A DNA stretch of 64,000 nt. Source: Lamellibrachia satsuma (taxonomy: Eukaryota; Annelida; Polychaeta; Sabellida; Siboglinidae). Positions 1 through 13,374 of this stretch are shown here, piece by piece; position 1 is the stretch's first letter; the number at the start of each line of letters is the position of its first letter. The stretch spans positions 13,524,507 to 13,588,506 of the forward strand of contig BSQZ01000004.1 of the NCBI GenBank assembly GCA_033239005.1, read 5' to 3'. The notes beneath the pieces are model-generated. The model ran no database searches. It had not been told where the DNA came from and was given only the letters and a program-made list of their open reading frames with translations. Both the position numbers and the translations under genes were made by a program.

Positions 1-179
1 CATCGTAAATGCTTCGGGGTCAATGTCTTCAAGCTTCAGTGTGAGAATTACAAATAGTGTGAACACCAAATAATCACTCTTTGAAAACTATTATGTGAAC
101 AAGTCCTGTATATAAGTCAATGCACCATGAGTCCATGTACAGTTCACAATCACTTACTAATTAAAACTACTACTACTTC

Positions 180-1375
180 AGCCTTGTGACGGTCCAGGCC
201 TCTGTGTGTGGCAAACGTTGTTATGTATCTACTCTTAGGAACAAGCTCTAGCTGTTGATACCATTTGTTGAGGTAAATCTTCGAGAATATCTTTGACCCA
301 TTCATGTTAGCAATCAGGTCCTCTATGGTATTCATGTCATACCGTTCTCGCTCGATGGGGGGTGTTGATGGATCGGCTGTCGAAACATTCACACTTGGCC
401 ATTGGGCTTGTGCGCCACCACAATTGGATTCAACCATGACGTGGGACCCTCTGAATTCTCTATCACACCTAAATCTTTCAGTCTCTCTATCTCTCGGTCA
501 ACTTGATCTCTGAGATGGAACGGAAAGCGTCTCTTCTTCTGAGCGAGTGGCTTCACATCTTCATTGATGTTCAAATTGACTTGTACGCCCTTCATTTTAC
601 CTGGGATTTCAAATCTGTCTTTGTAATGGTCTAAGGTTACTTCATCCACCTTCTTTACGAATGTTATTAATTAAGCCAAGCTTATCAGCTGTTTCGCAGC
701 CTAACAGGTTGCTGGGTTATCCATTCATGACATAGACGTCAGTGACGGTTGCTAACTTAGTTTGTGGTGCCTTTACTCTCCCCTGAAACAACCTAGCAGT
801 GGTAACTCTCGTCTTTCACCCTCTAGACCGAACATAACTTCTTCGCAGGTCTACTAAGCTTCATGGTTTTCAACTTTCGAAAAGTGTTTTCTCCTATCAA
901 GTTCACTTCAGCACCGGAGTCCACTAGACACCAGACATATATTCCTGACATAATTATGGTCGCACGTCTGGTGCCATTCTTTTGCCTCCCACCAGAAACA
1001 CAGGGGACTGTCGCATGTTCTTCGTCGCATATTCAGCTCACTATTTTCGATTTTGAGTGACATTTCTTTTCGAAGTGTCCAATTCTGCCGCACTTCCTGC
1101 ACTTCTTGTCTTTGGTCGGACAATCGCCTTATTGTGGGTACTCACCTCCACAGCGAAAATATGTCTTTTTGAATCCGGTTTCTTACTCCCATGTCTACTC
1201 TTGCATCTATCATGGCTGTGTGACAGCCTGACACGGTGTCGTGATCAAATTTTATCATTTACTGCACTCCCTGAGGCTGATGTGTTCAACTCCAAGACTC
1301 GAAATTGCACATTCATTCTTTCAGTAGCTCTGTCAGTATCCATACACTTCTCTAATGATAAACCATCTCTTTTGG
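180..1375 (-). pseudogene. Ty3-type LTR retroelement remnant (zinc knuckle, protease, RT start), unit 1
   Basis: Read on the minus strand it carries, in order, a CCHC zinc knuckle (KCRKCGRIGHFEKKC, about 1060-1105), a retropepsin active-site segment (LVDSGAEVNLIG, about 895-930), and the start of a Ty3-type RT (KKRRFPFHLRDQVDREIERL, then motif-A region SKIYLNKWYQQLEL and ATHRGL). The parts lie in different frames. The RT breaks off after ATHRGL and continues into unrelated sequence. The catalytic Asp of RT motif A is replaced by Tyr (codon at 273-275). No LTR, RNase H or integrase is visible. It is a dead fragment. Confidence 0.88.
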
Positions 1376-2075
1376 AAGGAAGGAAGAGGTGGAATACTTG
1401 AGAGGAGTATGTGGCTATCCGTCCTGGTCCTTGAACAAGGTGACAGATAGCAGTAAGAAGAAAAAGAATAACAAAAAAACAAATGACAAATATTACAGTC
1501 TTCCCATACGTAGATGGGGCCTCCACCCTCACGCGACTGTTGGTACATCCCAAGGACAAAGTAGAGCTAGAAGAACAGGGTGAACTGGTGTATCAAATAC
1601 CAAGCAAGAACTGTGGTGCTGAGTACATTGGGGAGACATGAAGACTACTTAAAACACGACTGGACGAACACAGAAAGGACGTATACAACACGAAAATGGC
1701 AAATACACAAGGAGCGGGAAAAATTTGATATCTAAAAAATCCGTACTTACAGACCATGCGACAAGTGAAATTCACATCATTGACTGGAAGGAGTGAAAAT
1801 TGTAGACAAGGAACCCAATCGAAGAATCTGGCATATCAAGGAAACAATCTGGATCAGGAAAACCAGAACATCCACCAACAGAGACGAGGGCAATTACGAA
1901 CTGCCTCACATGTACGATGACGTCATTCAGCGTCATCGGTACTGATGAAGTCGACGTGATAGGTTGACGAAAGCCTCTACCAGTTAAATTAAACACATGT
2001 TGGATATGTAAAATGAAAGTTCTCTGATTTATACACAATCTATTGTCCACAATAGAATGTGTCTGATGTGACATT
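1376..2075 (+). pseudogene. Penelope-like element C-terminal remnant (GIY-YIG region), unit 1
   Basis: Pieces on the plus strand read GVCGYPSWSLNKV, LPYVDGAST, LVHPKDKVELEEQGELVYQI and GAEYIGET, then LKTRLDEHRKDVY, LTDHATSEIH and NRRIWHIKETIWIRK. This is the order expected for the end of a Penelope-like RT and its GIY-YIG endonuclease (VY and YIG anchors). There is an in-frame TGA after GAEYIGET and further frameshifts, so it is broken. The reading ends at a TGA overlapping the hammerhead-like motif. The left border (1375/1376) is the point where units 1-4 diverge from unit 5. Confidence 0.85.
1938..1981 (+). ncRNA. Hammerhead-ribozyme-like motif, unit 1
   Basis: The core CTGATGA (1942-1948) is followed by a 6-bp stem (GTCGAC/GTTGAC, one G-U pair) with a 7-nt loop, then GAAA (1969-1972). 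GGTA before the core pairs with TACC after it, giving a stem I, and GCCTC supplies a minimal helix III and a C17 position. Penelope-like elements are known to carry type I hammerheads with a very short helix III at this place. One extra A at 1949 departs from the consensus, so activity is doubtful. Confidence 0.55.
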
Positions 2076-2245
2076 CATCGTAAATCAATGTCTTCAAGCT
2101 TCAGTGTGTGAATTACAAACATTGTGAACACCAAATATAATCACTCTTTGAAAACTATTATGTGAACAAGTCCTGTATATAAGTCAATGCACCATGAGTC
2201 CATGTACAGTTCACAATCACTTACTAATTAAAACTACTACTACTT

Positions 2246-3441
2246 CAGCCTTGTGACGGTCCAGGCCTCTGTGTGTGGCAAACGTTGTTATGTATCTACT
2301 CTTAGGAACAAGCTCTAGCTGTTGATACCATTTGTTGAGGTAAATCTTCGAGAATATCTTTGACCCATTCATGTTAGCAATCAGGTCCTCTATGGTATTC
2401 ATGTCATACCGTTCTCGCTCGATGGGGGTGTTGATGGATCGGCTGTCGAAACATTCACACTTGGCCATTTGGCTTGTGCGCCACCACAATTGGATTCAAC
2501 CATGACGTGGGACCCTCTGAATTCTCTATCACACCTAAATCTTTCAGTCTCTCTATCTCTCGGTCAACTTGATCTCTGAGATGGAACGGAAAGCGTCTCT
2601 TCTTCTGAGCGAGTGGCTTCACATCTTCATTGATGTTCAAATTGACTTGTACGCCCTTCATTTTACCTGGGATTTCAAATCTGTCTTTGTAATGGTCTAA
2701 GGTTACTTCATCCACCTTCTTTACGAATGTTATTAATTAAGCCAAGCTTATCAGCTGTTTCGCAGCCTAACAGGTTGCTGGGTTATCCATTCATGACATA
2801 GACGTCAGTGACGGTTGCTAACTTAGTTTGTGGTGCCTTTACTCTCCCTGGAAACAACCTAGCAGTGGTAACTCTCGTCTTTCACCCTCTAGACCGAACA
2901 TAACTTCTTCGCAGGTCTACTAAGCTTCATGGTTTTCAACTTTCGAAAAGTGTTTTCTCCTATCAAGTTCACTTCAGCACCGGAGTCCACTAGACACCAG
3001 ACATATATTCCTGACATAATTATGGTCGCACGTCTGGTGCCATTCTTTTGCCTCCCACCAGAAACACAGGGGACTGTCGCATGTTCTTCGTCGCATATTC
3101 AGCTCACTATTTTCGATTTTGAGTGACATTTCTTTTCGAAGTGTCCAATTCTGCCGCACTTCCTGCACTTCTTGTCTTTGGTCGGACAATCGCCTTATTG
3201 TGGGTACTCACCTCCACAGCGAAAATATGTCTTTTTGAATCCGGTTTCTTACTCCCATGTCTACTCTTGCATCTATCATGGCTGTGTGACAGCCTGACAC
3301 GGTGTCGTGATCAAATTTTATCATTTACTGCACTCCCTGAGGCTGATGTGTTCAACTCCAAGACTCGAAATTGCACATTCATTCTTTCAGTAGCTCTGTC
3401 AGTATCCATACACTTCTCTAATGATAAACCATCTCTTTTGG
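2246..3441 (-). pseudogene. Ty3-type retroelement remnant, unit 2
   Basis: Same content and order as unit 1: zinc knuckle, DSGA protease segment, RT start. It carries the same Tyr in RT motif A. A G-run one base shorter than in unit 1 changes how the RT fragments join in frame. Confidence 0.87.
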
Positions 3442-4144
3442 AAGGAAGGAAGAGGTGGAATACTTGAGAGGAGTATGTGGCTATCCGTCCTGGTCCTTGA
3501 ACAAGGTGACAGATAGCAGTAAGAAGAAAAAGAATAACAAAAAAACAAATGACAAATATTACAGTCTTCCCATACGTAGATGGGGCCTCCACCCTCACGC
3601 GACTGTTGGTACATCCCAAGGACAAAGTAGAGCTAGAAGAACAGGGTGAACTGGTGTATCAAATACCAAGCAAGAACTGTGGTGCTGAGTACATTGGGGA
3701 GACATGAAGACTACTTAAAACACGACTGGACGAACACAGAAAGGACGTATACAACACGAAAAATGGCAAATACACAAGGAGCGGGAAAAAATTTGATATC
3801 TAAAAAAATCCGTACTTACAGACCATGCGACAAGTGAAATTCACATCATTGACTGGAAGGAGTGAAAATTGTAGACAAGGAACCCAATCGAAGAATCTGG
3901 CATATCAAGGAAACAATCTGGATCAGGAAAACCAGAACATCCACCAACAGAGACGAGGGCAATTACGAACTGCCTCACATGTACGATGACGTCATTCAGC
4001 GTCATCGGTACTGATGAAGTCGACGTGATAGGTTGACGAAAGCCTCTACCAGTTAAATTAAACACATGTTGGATATGTAAAATGAAAGTTCTCTGATTTA
4101 TACACAATCTATTGTCCACAATAGAATGTGTCTGATGTGACATT
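3442..4144 (+). pseudogene. Penelope-like GIY-YIG remnant, unit 2
   Basis: Matches unit 1 with small differences in A-runs, including the TGA after GAEYIGET. Confidence 0.83.
4007..4050 (+). ncRNA. Hammerhead-ribozyme-like motif, unit 2
   Basis: Identical core, stem II and flanking GGTA/TACC pairing as in unit 1, with the same extra A. Confidence 0.53.
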
Positions 4145-4314
4145 CATCGTAAATCAATGTCTTCAAGCTTCAGTGTGTGAATTACAAACATTGTGAACAC
4201 CAAATATAATCACTCTTTGAAAACTATTATGTGAACAAGTCCTGTATATAAGTCAATGCACCATGAGTCCATGTACAGTTCACAATCACTTACTAATTAA
4301 CACTACTACTACTT

Positions 4315-5511
4315 CAGCCTTGTGACGGTCCAGGCCTCTGTGTGTGGCAAACGTTGTTATGTATCTACTCTTAGGAACAAGCTCTAGCTGTTGATACCAT
4401 TTGTTGAGGTAAATCTTCGAGAATATCTTTGACCCATTCATGTTAGCAATCAGGTCCTCTATGGTATTCATGTCATACCGTTCTCGCTCGATGGGGGTGT
4501 TGATGGATCGGCTGTCGAAACATTCACACTTGGCCATTGGGCTTGTGCGCCACCACAATTGGATTCAACCATGACGTGGGACCCTCTGAATTCTCTATCA
4601 CACCTAAATCTTTCAGTCTCTCTATCTCTCGGTCAACTTGATCTCTGAGATGGAACGGAAAGCGTCTCTTCTTCTGAGCGAGTGGCTTCACATCTTCATT
4701 GATGTTCAAATTGACTTGTACGCCCTTCATTTTACCTGGGATTTCAAATCTGTCTTTGTAATGGTCTAAGGTTACTTCATCCACCTTCTTTACGAATGTT
4801 ATTAATTAAGCCAAGCTTATCAGCTGTTTCGCAGCCTAACAGGTTGCTGGGTTATCCATTCATGACATAGACGTCAGTGACGGTTGCTAACTTAGTTTGT
4901 GGTGCCTTTACTCTCCCTGGAAACAACCTAGCAGTGGTAACTCTCGTCTTTCACCCTCTAGACCGAACATAACTTCTTCGCAGGTCTACTAAGCTTCATG
5001 GTTTTCAACTTTCGAAAAGTGTTTTCTCCTATCAAGTTCACTTCAGCACCGGAGTCCACTAGACACCAGACATATATTCCTGACATAATTATGGTCGCAC
5101 GTCTGGTGCCATTCTTTTGCCTCCCACCAGAAACACAGGGGACTGTCGCATGTTCTTCGTCGCATATTCAGCTCACTATTTTCGATTTTGAGTGACATTT
5201 CTTTTCGAAGTGTCCAATTCTGCCGCACTTCCTGCACTTCTTGTCTTTGGTCGGACAATCGCCTTATTGTGGGTACTCACCTCCACAGCGAAAATATGTC
5301 TTTTTTGAATCCGGTTTCTTACTCCCATGTCTACTCTTGCATCTATCATGGCTGTGTGACAGCCTGACACGGTGTCGTGATCAAATTTTATCATTTACTG
5401 CACTCCCTGAGGCTGATGTGTTCAACTCCAAGACTCGAAATTGCACATTCATTCTTTCAGTAGCTCTGTCAGTATCCATACACTTCTCTAATGATAAACC
5501 ATCTCTTTTGG
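4315..5511 (-). pseudogene. Ty3-type retroelement remnant, unit 3
   Basis: Same domain pieces as unit 1, with Tyr in RT motif A. An extra T near 5304 changes the shadow reading frames in the region before the zinc knuckle. Confidence 0.87.
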
Positions 5512-6214
5512 AAGGAAGGAAGAGGTGGAATACTTGAGAGGAGTATGTGGCTATCCGTCCTGGTCCTTGAACAAGGTGACAGATAGCAGTAAGAAGAAAA
5601 AGAATAACAAAAAAACAAATGACAAATATTACAGTCTTCCCATACGTAGATGGGGCCTCCACCCTCACGCGACTGTTGGTACATCCCAAGGACAAAGTAG
5701 AGCTAGAAGAACAGGGTGAACTGGTGTATCAAATACCAAGCAAGAACTGTGGTGCTGAGTACATTGGGGAGACATGAAGACTACTTAAAATACGACTGGA
5801 CGAACACAGAAAGGACGTATACAACACGAAAAATGGCAAATACACAAGGAGCGGGAAAAAATTTGATATCTAAAAAAATCCGTACTTACAGACCATGCGA
5901 CAAGTGAAATTCACATCATTGACTGGAAGGAGTGAAAATTGTAGACAAGGAACCCAATCGAAGAATCTGGCATATCAAGGAAACAATCTGGATCAGGAAA
6001 ACCAGAACATCCACCAACAGAGACGAGGGCAATTACGAACTGCCTCACATGTACGATGACGTCATTCAGCGTCATCGGTACTGATGAAGTCGACGTGATA
6101 GGTTGACGAAAGCCTCTACCAGTTAAATTAAACACATGTTGGATATGTAAAATGAAAGTTCTCTGATTTATACACAATCTATTGTCCACAATAGAATGTG
6201 TCTGATGTGACATT
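5512..6214 (+). pseudogene. Penelope-like GIY-YIG remnant, unit 3
   Basis: Same as units 1 and 2. It has the change of CACGAC to TACGAC (about 5790) that it shares with unit 4, so units 3 and 4 are closest relatives here. Confidence 0.83.
6077..6120 (+). ncRNA. Hammerhead-ribozyme-like motif, unit 3
   Basis: Same core and stems as unit 1. Confidence 0.53.
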
Positions 6215-6386
6215 CATCGTAAATCAATGTCTTCAAGCTTCAGTGTGTGAATTACAAACATTGTGAACACCAAATATAATCACTCTTTGAAAACTATTAT
6301 GTGAACAAGTCCTGTATATAAGTCAATGCACCATGAGTCCATGTACAGTTCACAATCACTTACTAATTAACACTACTACTACTTCA

Positions 6387-7583
6387 GCCTTGTGACGGTC
6401 CAGGCCTCTGTGTGTGGCAAACGTTGTTATGTATCTACTCTTAGGAACAAGCTCTAGCTGTTGATACCATTTGTTGAGGTAAATCTTCGAGAATATCTTT
6501 GACCCATTCATGTTAGCAATCAGGTCCTCTATGGTATTCATGTCATACCGTTCTCGCTCGATGGGGGGTGTTGATGGATCGGCTGTCGAAACATTCACAC
6601 TTGGCCATTGGGCTTGTGCGCCACCACAATTGGATTCAACCATGACGTGGGACCCTCTGAATTCTCTATCACACCTAAATCTTTCAGTCTCTCTATCTCT
6701 CGGTCAACTTGATCTCTGAGATGGAACGGAAAGCGTCTCTTCTTCTGAGCGAGTGGCTTCACATCTTCATTGATGTTCAAATTGACTTGTACGCCCTTCA
6801 TTTTACCTGGGATTTCAAATCTGTCTTTGTAATGGTCTAAGGTTACTTCATCCACCTTCTTTACGAATGTTATTAATTAAGCCAAGCTTATCAGCTGTTT
6901 CGCAGCCTAACAGGTTGCTGGGTTATCCATTCATGACATAGACGTCAGTGACGGTTGCTAACTTAGTTTGTGGTGCCTTTACTCTCCCCTGGAAACAACC
7001 TAGCAGTGGTAACTCTCGTCTTTCACCCTCTAGACCGAACATAACTTCTTCGCAGGTCTACTAAGCTTCATGGTTTTCAACTTTCGAAAAGTGTTTTCTC
7101 CTATCAAGTTCACTTCAGCACCGGAGTCCACTAGACACCAGACATATATTCCTGACATAATTATGGTCGCACGTCTGGTGCCATTCTTTTGCCTCCCACC
7201 AGAAACACAGGGGACTGTCGCATGTTCTTCGTCGCATATTCAGCTCACTATTTTCGATTTTGAGTGACATTTCTTTTCGAAGTGTCCAATTCTGCCGCAC
7301 TTCCTGCACTTCTTGTCTTTGGTCGGACAATCGCCTTATTGTGGGTACTCACCTCCACAGCGAAAATATGTCTTTTTTGAATCCGGTTTCTTACTCCCAT
7401 GTCTACTCTTGCATCTATCATGGCTGTGTGACAGCCTGACACGGTGTCGTGATCAAATTTTATCATTTACTGCACTCCCTGAGGCTGATGTGTTCAACTC
7501 CAAGACTCGAAATTGCACATTCATTCTTTCAGTAGCTCTGTCAGTATCCATACACTTCTCTAATGATAAACCATCTCTTTTGG
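6387..7583 (-). pseudogene. Ty3-type retroelement remnant, unit 4
   Basis: Same domain pieces as unit 1. It has the six-G run near 6563, as unit 1 does, while units 2, 3 and 5 have five. Confidence 0.87.
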
Positions 7584-8286
7584 AAGGAAGGAAGAGGTGG
7601 AATACTTGAGAGGAGTATGTGGCTATCCGTCCTGGTCCTTGAACAAGGTGACAGATAGCAGTAAGAAGAAAAAGAATAACAAAAAAACAAATGACAAATA
7701 TTACAGTCTTCCCATACGTAGATGGGGCCTCCACCCTCACGCGACTGTTGGTACATCCCAAGGACAAAGTAGAGCTAGAAGAACAGGGTGAACTGGTGTA
7801 TCAAATACCAAGCAAGAACTGTGGTGCTGAGTACATTGGGGAGACATGAAGACTACTTAAAATACGACTGGACGAACACAGAAAGGACGTATACAACACG
7901 AAAAATGGCAAATACACAAGGAGCGGGAAAAAATTTGATATCTAAAAAAATCCGTACTTACAGACCATGCGACAAGTGAAATTCACATCATTGACTGGAA
8001 GGAGTGAAAATTGTAGACAAGGAACCCAATCGAAGAATCTGGCATATCAAGGAAACAATCTGGATCAGGAAAACCAGAACATCCACCAACAGAGACGAGG
8101 GCAATTACGAACTGCCTCACATGTACGATGACGTCATTCAGCGTCATCGGTACTGATGAAGTCGACGTGATAGGTTGACGAAAGCCTCTACCAGTTAAAT
8201 TAAACACATGTTGGATATGTAAAATGAAAGTTCTCTGATTTATACACAATCTATTGTCCACAATAGAATGTGTCTGATGTGACATT
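7584..8286 (+). pseudogene. Penelope-like GIY-YIG remnant, unit 4
   Basis: Same as unit 3. It is the last Penelope segment: the next unit has Ty3 gag sequence where this segment would be. Confidence 0.83.
8149..8192 (+). ncRNA. Hammerhead-ribozyme-like motif, unit 4
   Basis: Same core and stems as unit 1. Confidence 0.53.
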
Positions 8287-8456
8287 CATCGTAAATCAAT
8301 GTCTTCAAGCTTCAGTGTGTGAATTACAAACATTGTGAACACCAAATATAATCACTCTTTGAAAACTATTATGTGAACAAGTCCTGTATATAAGTCAATG
8401 CACCATGAGTCCATGTACAGTTCACAATCACTTACTAATTAACACTACTACTACTT

Positions 8457-9641
8457 CAGCCTTGTGACGGTCCAGGCCTCTGTGTGTGGCAAACGTTGTT
8501 ATGTATCTACTCTTAGGAACAAGCTCTAGCTGTTGATACCATTTGTTGAGGTCAATCTTCGAGAATATCTTTGAATCATTCATGTCAGCAATCAGGTCCT
8601 CTATGGTATTCGTGGGATACCGTTCTCGCTCGATGGGGGTGTTGATGGATCGGCTGTGGAAACATTCACACTTGGCCATTTGGCTTGTGCGCCACCACAA
8701 TTGGATTCAACCATGACGTGGGACCCTCTGAATCCTCTCACACCTAAATCTTTCAGTCTCTCTATCTCTCGGTCAACTTGATCTCTGAGATGGAACGGAA
8801 AGCGTCTCTTCTTCTGAGCGAGTGGCTTCACATCTTCATTGATGTTCAAATTGACTTGTACGCCCTTCATTTTACCTGGGATTTCAAATCTGTCTTTGTA
8901 ATGGTCTAAGGTTACTTCATCCACCTTCTTTATGAATGTTATTAATTAAGCCAAGCTTATCAGCTGTTTCGCAGCCTAACAGGTTGCTGGGTTATCCATT
9001 CATGACATAGATGTCTTTTTTGAATCCGGTTTCTTACTCCCATGTCTACTCTTGCATCTACCAGGGTTGTGTAACAGCCTGACACGGTGTCGTGATAAAT
9101 TTTGATCATTTACTGCACTCTCTGAGGCTGATGTGTTCAACTCCAAGACTCGAAATTGCACATTCATTCTTTCAGTAGCTCTGTCAGTATCCATACACTT
9201 CTCTAGTGATCAACCATCTCTTTTGGCCTTCTTTTTCACCTCTGTCACCCAAAAGTTGTCTACAGGTTGCGCCAGTTTTATTAGCTCGATAATCTGGTTC
9301 TTCTCCAGGTCTTCCAGTTTCGTTTCCTTAACTTTTTCGCTTACACGAATGTAGAAATTGTCAATCAACTCACGTGGTTTCTGTTGGAACTGATGTAACG
9401 TGTTCATGCGGTAGACACGGTTTTACTTTGGATTGAAATAACCATTTAGTGCGTTGATGGGCCAAGTATAATCTCCATCTCCACCATTGACTTCAAGACA
9501 CTTCAGAAGTTTTCTTCCAACAGTGCCTACAAGAGCATGTTCCTGTTCTCCCCCGCGTATGTGACTCATAGCGCGTAACATCGCCTCAAACCCCTCCAGC
9601 CATTCTTCCCACTTGGATGCAGTAGCAGTTTCGTCTGTCAC
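8457..9641 (-). pseudogene. Ty3-type retroelement 5' part with gag, partial unit 5
   Basis: This terminal copy shows what the array units lost. From 9641 leftward the minus strand reads a gag segment (KWEEWLEGFEAMLRAM) to an in-frame TAA near 9423, then the same frame continues (RMNTLHQFQQKPRELIDNF) to about 9226, where it joins the sequence shared with units 1-4. About 370 bp holding the zinc knuckle and protease are missing (join near 9010). RT motif A keeps Asp (IDLNKWYQQ, codon 8551-8553). It is dead because of the stop and the deletion. Confidence 0.85.
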
Positions 9642-9649
9642 AGAAAACT

Positions 9650-11361
<1,712 letters not shown>

Positions 11362-11439
11362 TATTTATTTACCCATTGACAGTGCTTGATGCTAACGCGT
11401 TATGTTAATTACAGGTGATCCGTCTTTCGAACACACCTG

Positions 11440-12188
11440 ATGGGCAGCTGCATAAGACACACTTTTGTCACCGTAATCGGGGTGGCGGTTGTCTCTGTTC
11501 TGGTATGGATCAACTCTGGTGTAAACCTGGCACGAGATTGGCAGGTGAACGACTATGTGCAACACAACGTAACGCAGTTGGCGTACGACACATTCCATCG
11601 CATCTCCGCGTTGGTGGTCGACGTCGTTGGCAATGCTGTAGACAACACCAAACGCTTGACGTCGCTGTCGCAGTCGGAACCACTTCTGGTGATGTACTGG
11701 ACCACAGGACATTGGAAAAGGGAATGGAAATGGGGTGAGGGCGCCATCCCGCTCGCTTCGTGTCCAGAGCTGGTTGGCCAGTGCGAATTCACTCGCAATC
11801 ACTCGCGACTCAACGAGAGCAATGTCTTGCTCTTCCACATGGGCGACCCCATCACGCTGCCGCCGCATCGCTTTCCTCACCAGAAATGGGTGTTCTCATT
11901 GAAAGAGTCTCCCGTGAACACGTACATAAACGTGGCGCGTTTCCAGGGCCTCTTCAACCTGACGATGACCTACGCCCGGTCGGCTGACGTGCCTTGGATG
12001 TACGGGCACTGCGAACCGTTGTCGCCGATTGCGCAGTCGACCTACAACGCCACTGTCAACTACGCCGCCGGCAAGAAGTACTTGGTCGCGTGGTTCGTCA
12101 GTCATTGCCAGACAGCGAGCCGACGTGAGACGTACGCGCAGGCTCTGCGGGAACACGTCGACGTGCACCAATACAGCTGCGGCGGCAG
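11440..12188 (+). CDS. GT10 alpha-(1,3)-fucosyltransferase, exon 1
   Basis: Transfers fucose from GDP-fucose to N-acetylglucosamine-containing glycans in the Golgi (family knowledge). The protein starts MGSCIRH, followed by a single hydrophobic segment (about residues 8-25) as a type II membrane anchor. The stem and N-terminal domain have Asn-X-Ser/Thr sites (NHS, NES). The family segment KWVFSLKESPVNTYINVARF is followed by the FNLTMTYARSADVPWMYG block. The ATG is supported by an in-frame TGA at 11416-11418, just after a likely acceptor (TTACAG, exon from 11415). Two donors six bases apart fit in phase: GTACAG at 12189 and GTGGGT at 12195. The exon is GC-richer than its flanks. Confidence 0.9.
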
Positions 12189-12365
12189 GTACAGGTGGGT
12201 ATAGCACAGTATTGTTTTCCCATTGGAACCATTGCATTTTGATTGTTGTCTTGTCATTGACCTGCTTTTTAATTAAATCCTACAATTTTGTTTCGAGAAA
12301 ATTGACGTGGAAGAAGCTCCCCTGATGTGTCACCCAATCAAACCGGGTTCTGTCTTCGTACACCG

Positions 12366-12440
12366 AGATCCTTCCGTCACTGACACGTACACCGGGGATC
12401 CTTCCGTCACTGACACGTACACCAGGGATCCTTCCATGGT
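12366..12440 (+). repeat. 30-bp tandem repeat in the fucosyltransferase intron
   Basis: Two near-identical 30-bp copies starting GATCCTTCCGTCACTGACAC and a diverged third part copy. The intron runs 12189 (or 12195) to 12577. Confidence 0.8.
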
Positions 12441-12577
12441 TGGCACGTGCATATTCCGCCAACCAGCAACTACGAATTTAATAATGCGCGAGGCAGAATG
12501 TCGTAGTGTGCAAATGCGCCCTTTCCCATTTCATTAACTTTTATTAGGGTACAAAAAAAATCATGATCTGTCCCCAG

Positions 12578-13088
12578 GTGTCCCAAGGAAAACGTTGCTC
12601 GCTGCTACGGCCGCCTGCTCAACGACGACTACAAGTTCTATCTGTCGTTCGAGAACAGCCTGTGTCGTGACTATATGACGGAGAAACTCTGGCGAATCCT
12701 CCAGATCAACACTGTACCCATCGTTCTCGGCTACGCCAACAACACGGACCTGCTCCCGGTTCACTCCTACATCGACGTGCGCGACTTCGCTTCTCCGCGG
12801 CACCTGGCCGATCATCTCAAGCTCATGAACGCCAACGACACACTGTACAATGAGTACTTCCGCTGGCGGGAGGCCTACACTTGCTGGGAAAGGAAATCAC
12901 GCCCAGCCAAAGAGAGCACTGCCTGCATCTTGTGTCGGCACGCGCTGGCTCAGCGCGGCCGGAGAGAAGTGGTCACGGACCTCGTGGCCGAGTGGGGTGA
13001 GAGGCAGAACTGCGGCAGTCCAAAAGAATACTATCGGGGCATGGACAAAAGCCCCCACGCAATCAGTAATCAACTCTGGCGAAGATAG
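12578..13088 (+). CDS. GT10 alpha-(1,3)-fucosyltransferase, exon 2
   Basis: The acceptor is TCCCCAG at 12577. The exon begins with the third base of a codon and continues CPKENVARCYGRLL. It then has the GT10 signature region DDYKFYLSFENSLCRDYMTE and KLWRILQINTVPIVLG, the C-terminal catalytic half that binds GDP-fucose. The C-terminal Cys-rich stretch (TACILCRHAL) is like the disulfide region of animal members. It ends at TAG 13086-13088. The joined protein is 419 or 421 residues depending on the donor, the normal length for the family, with no breaks. A paralogue subtype cannot be assigned. Confidence 0.92.
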
Positions 13089-13374
13089 GTACCACCAATT
13101 CTGCTTTTGTCGATTAAAAAAGCACATTTGTATGAACGATATACGGACTGAATGAATGAATGATTACTGTTCTTGCGATCTCGTCCAGTCAGTAGCCATC
13201 TCTCGGAGCCTCACAAGGTATGCCTGTCAACTCGGTCCTTGTATCGACCAAGCAACCGCAAACTTCACGGCCAGTTGTGCAAGGGTATCAGGCCCGTCCT
13301 CGGGATTTTGAAGAGGAAGTTTCGGAAGCCGTTGTCAGTAGCGGTTTGGCGGTCATATAAATTCACATGGGGTC

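Larger units (their letters stand above)
1..9226. repeat. Tandem array of ~2.07 kb chimeric retroelement units
   Basis: Nearly identical units begin with the same sequence at about 1, 2076, 4145, 6215 and 8287, so the period is 2069-2075 bp. Four units are full length and the fifth is partial and more diverged. Each full unit joins a minus-strand Ty3-type gag/protease/RT remnant to a plus-strand Penelope-like C-terminal remnant. The window edge cuts the array, so its true length is unknown. Units differ by a few substitutions and one-base indels, which points to recent amplification or homogenisation. Confidence 0.93.

Noticed and set aside
1772..2074. 100-codon minus-strand ORF repeated in units 1-4
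   Set aside because: It is the antisense shadow of the Penelope-like GIY-YIG region.
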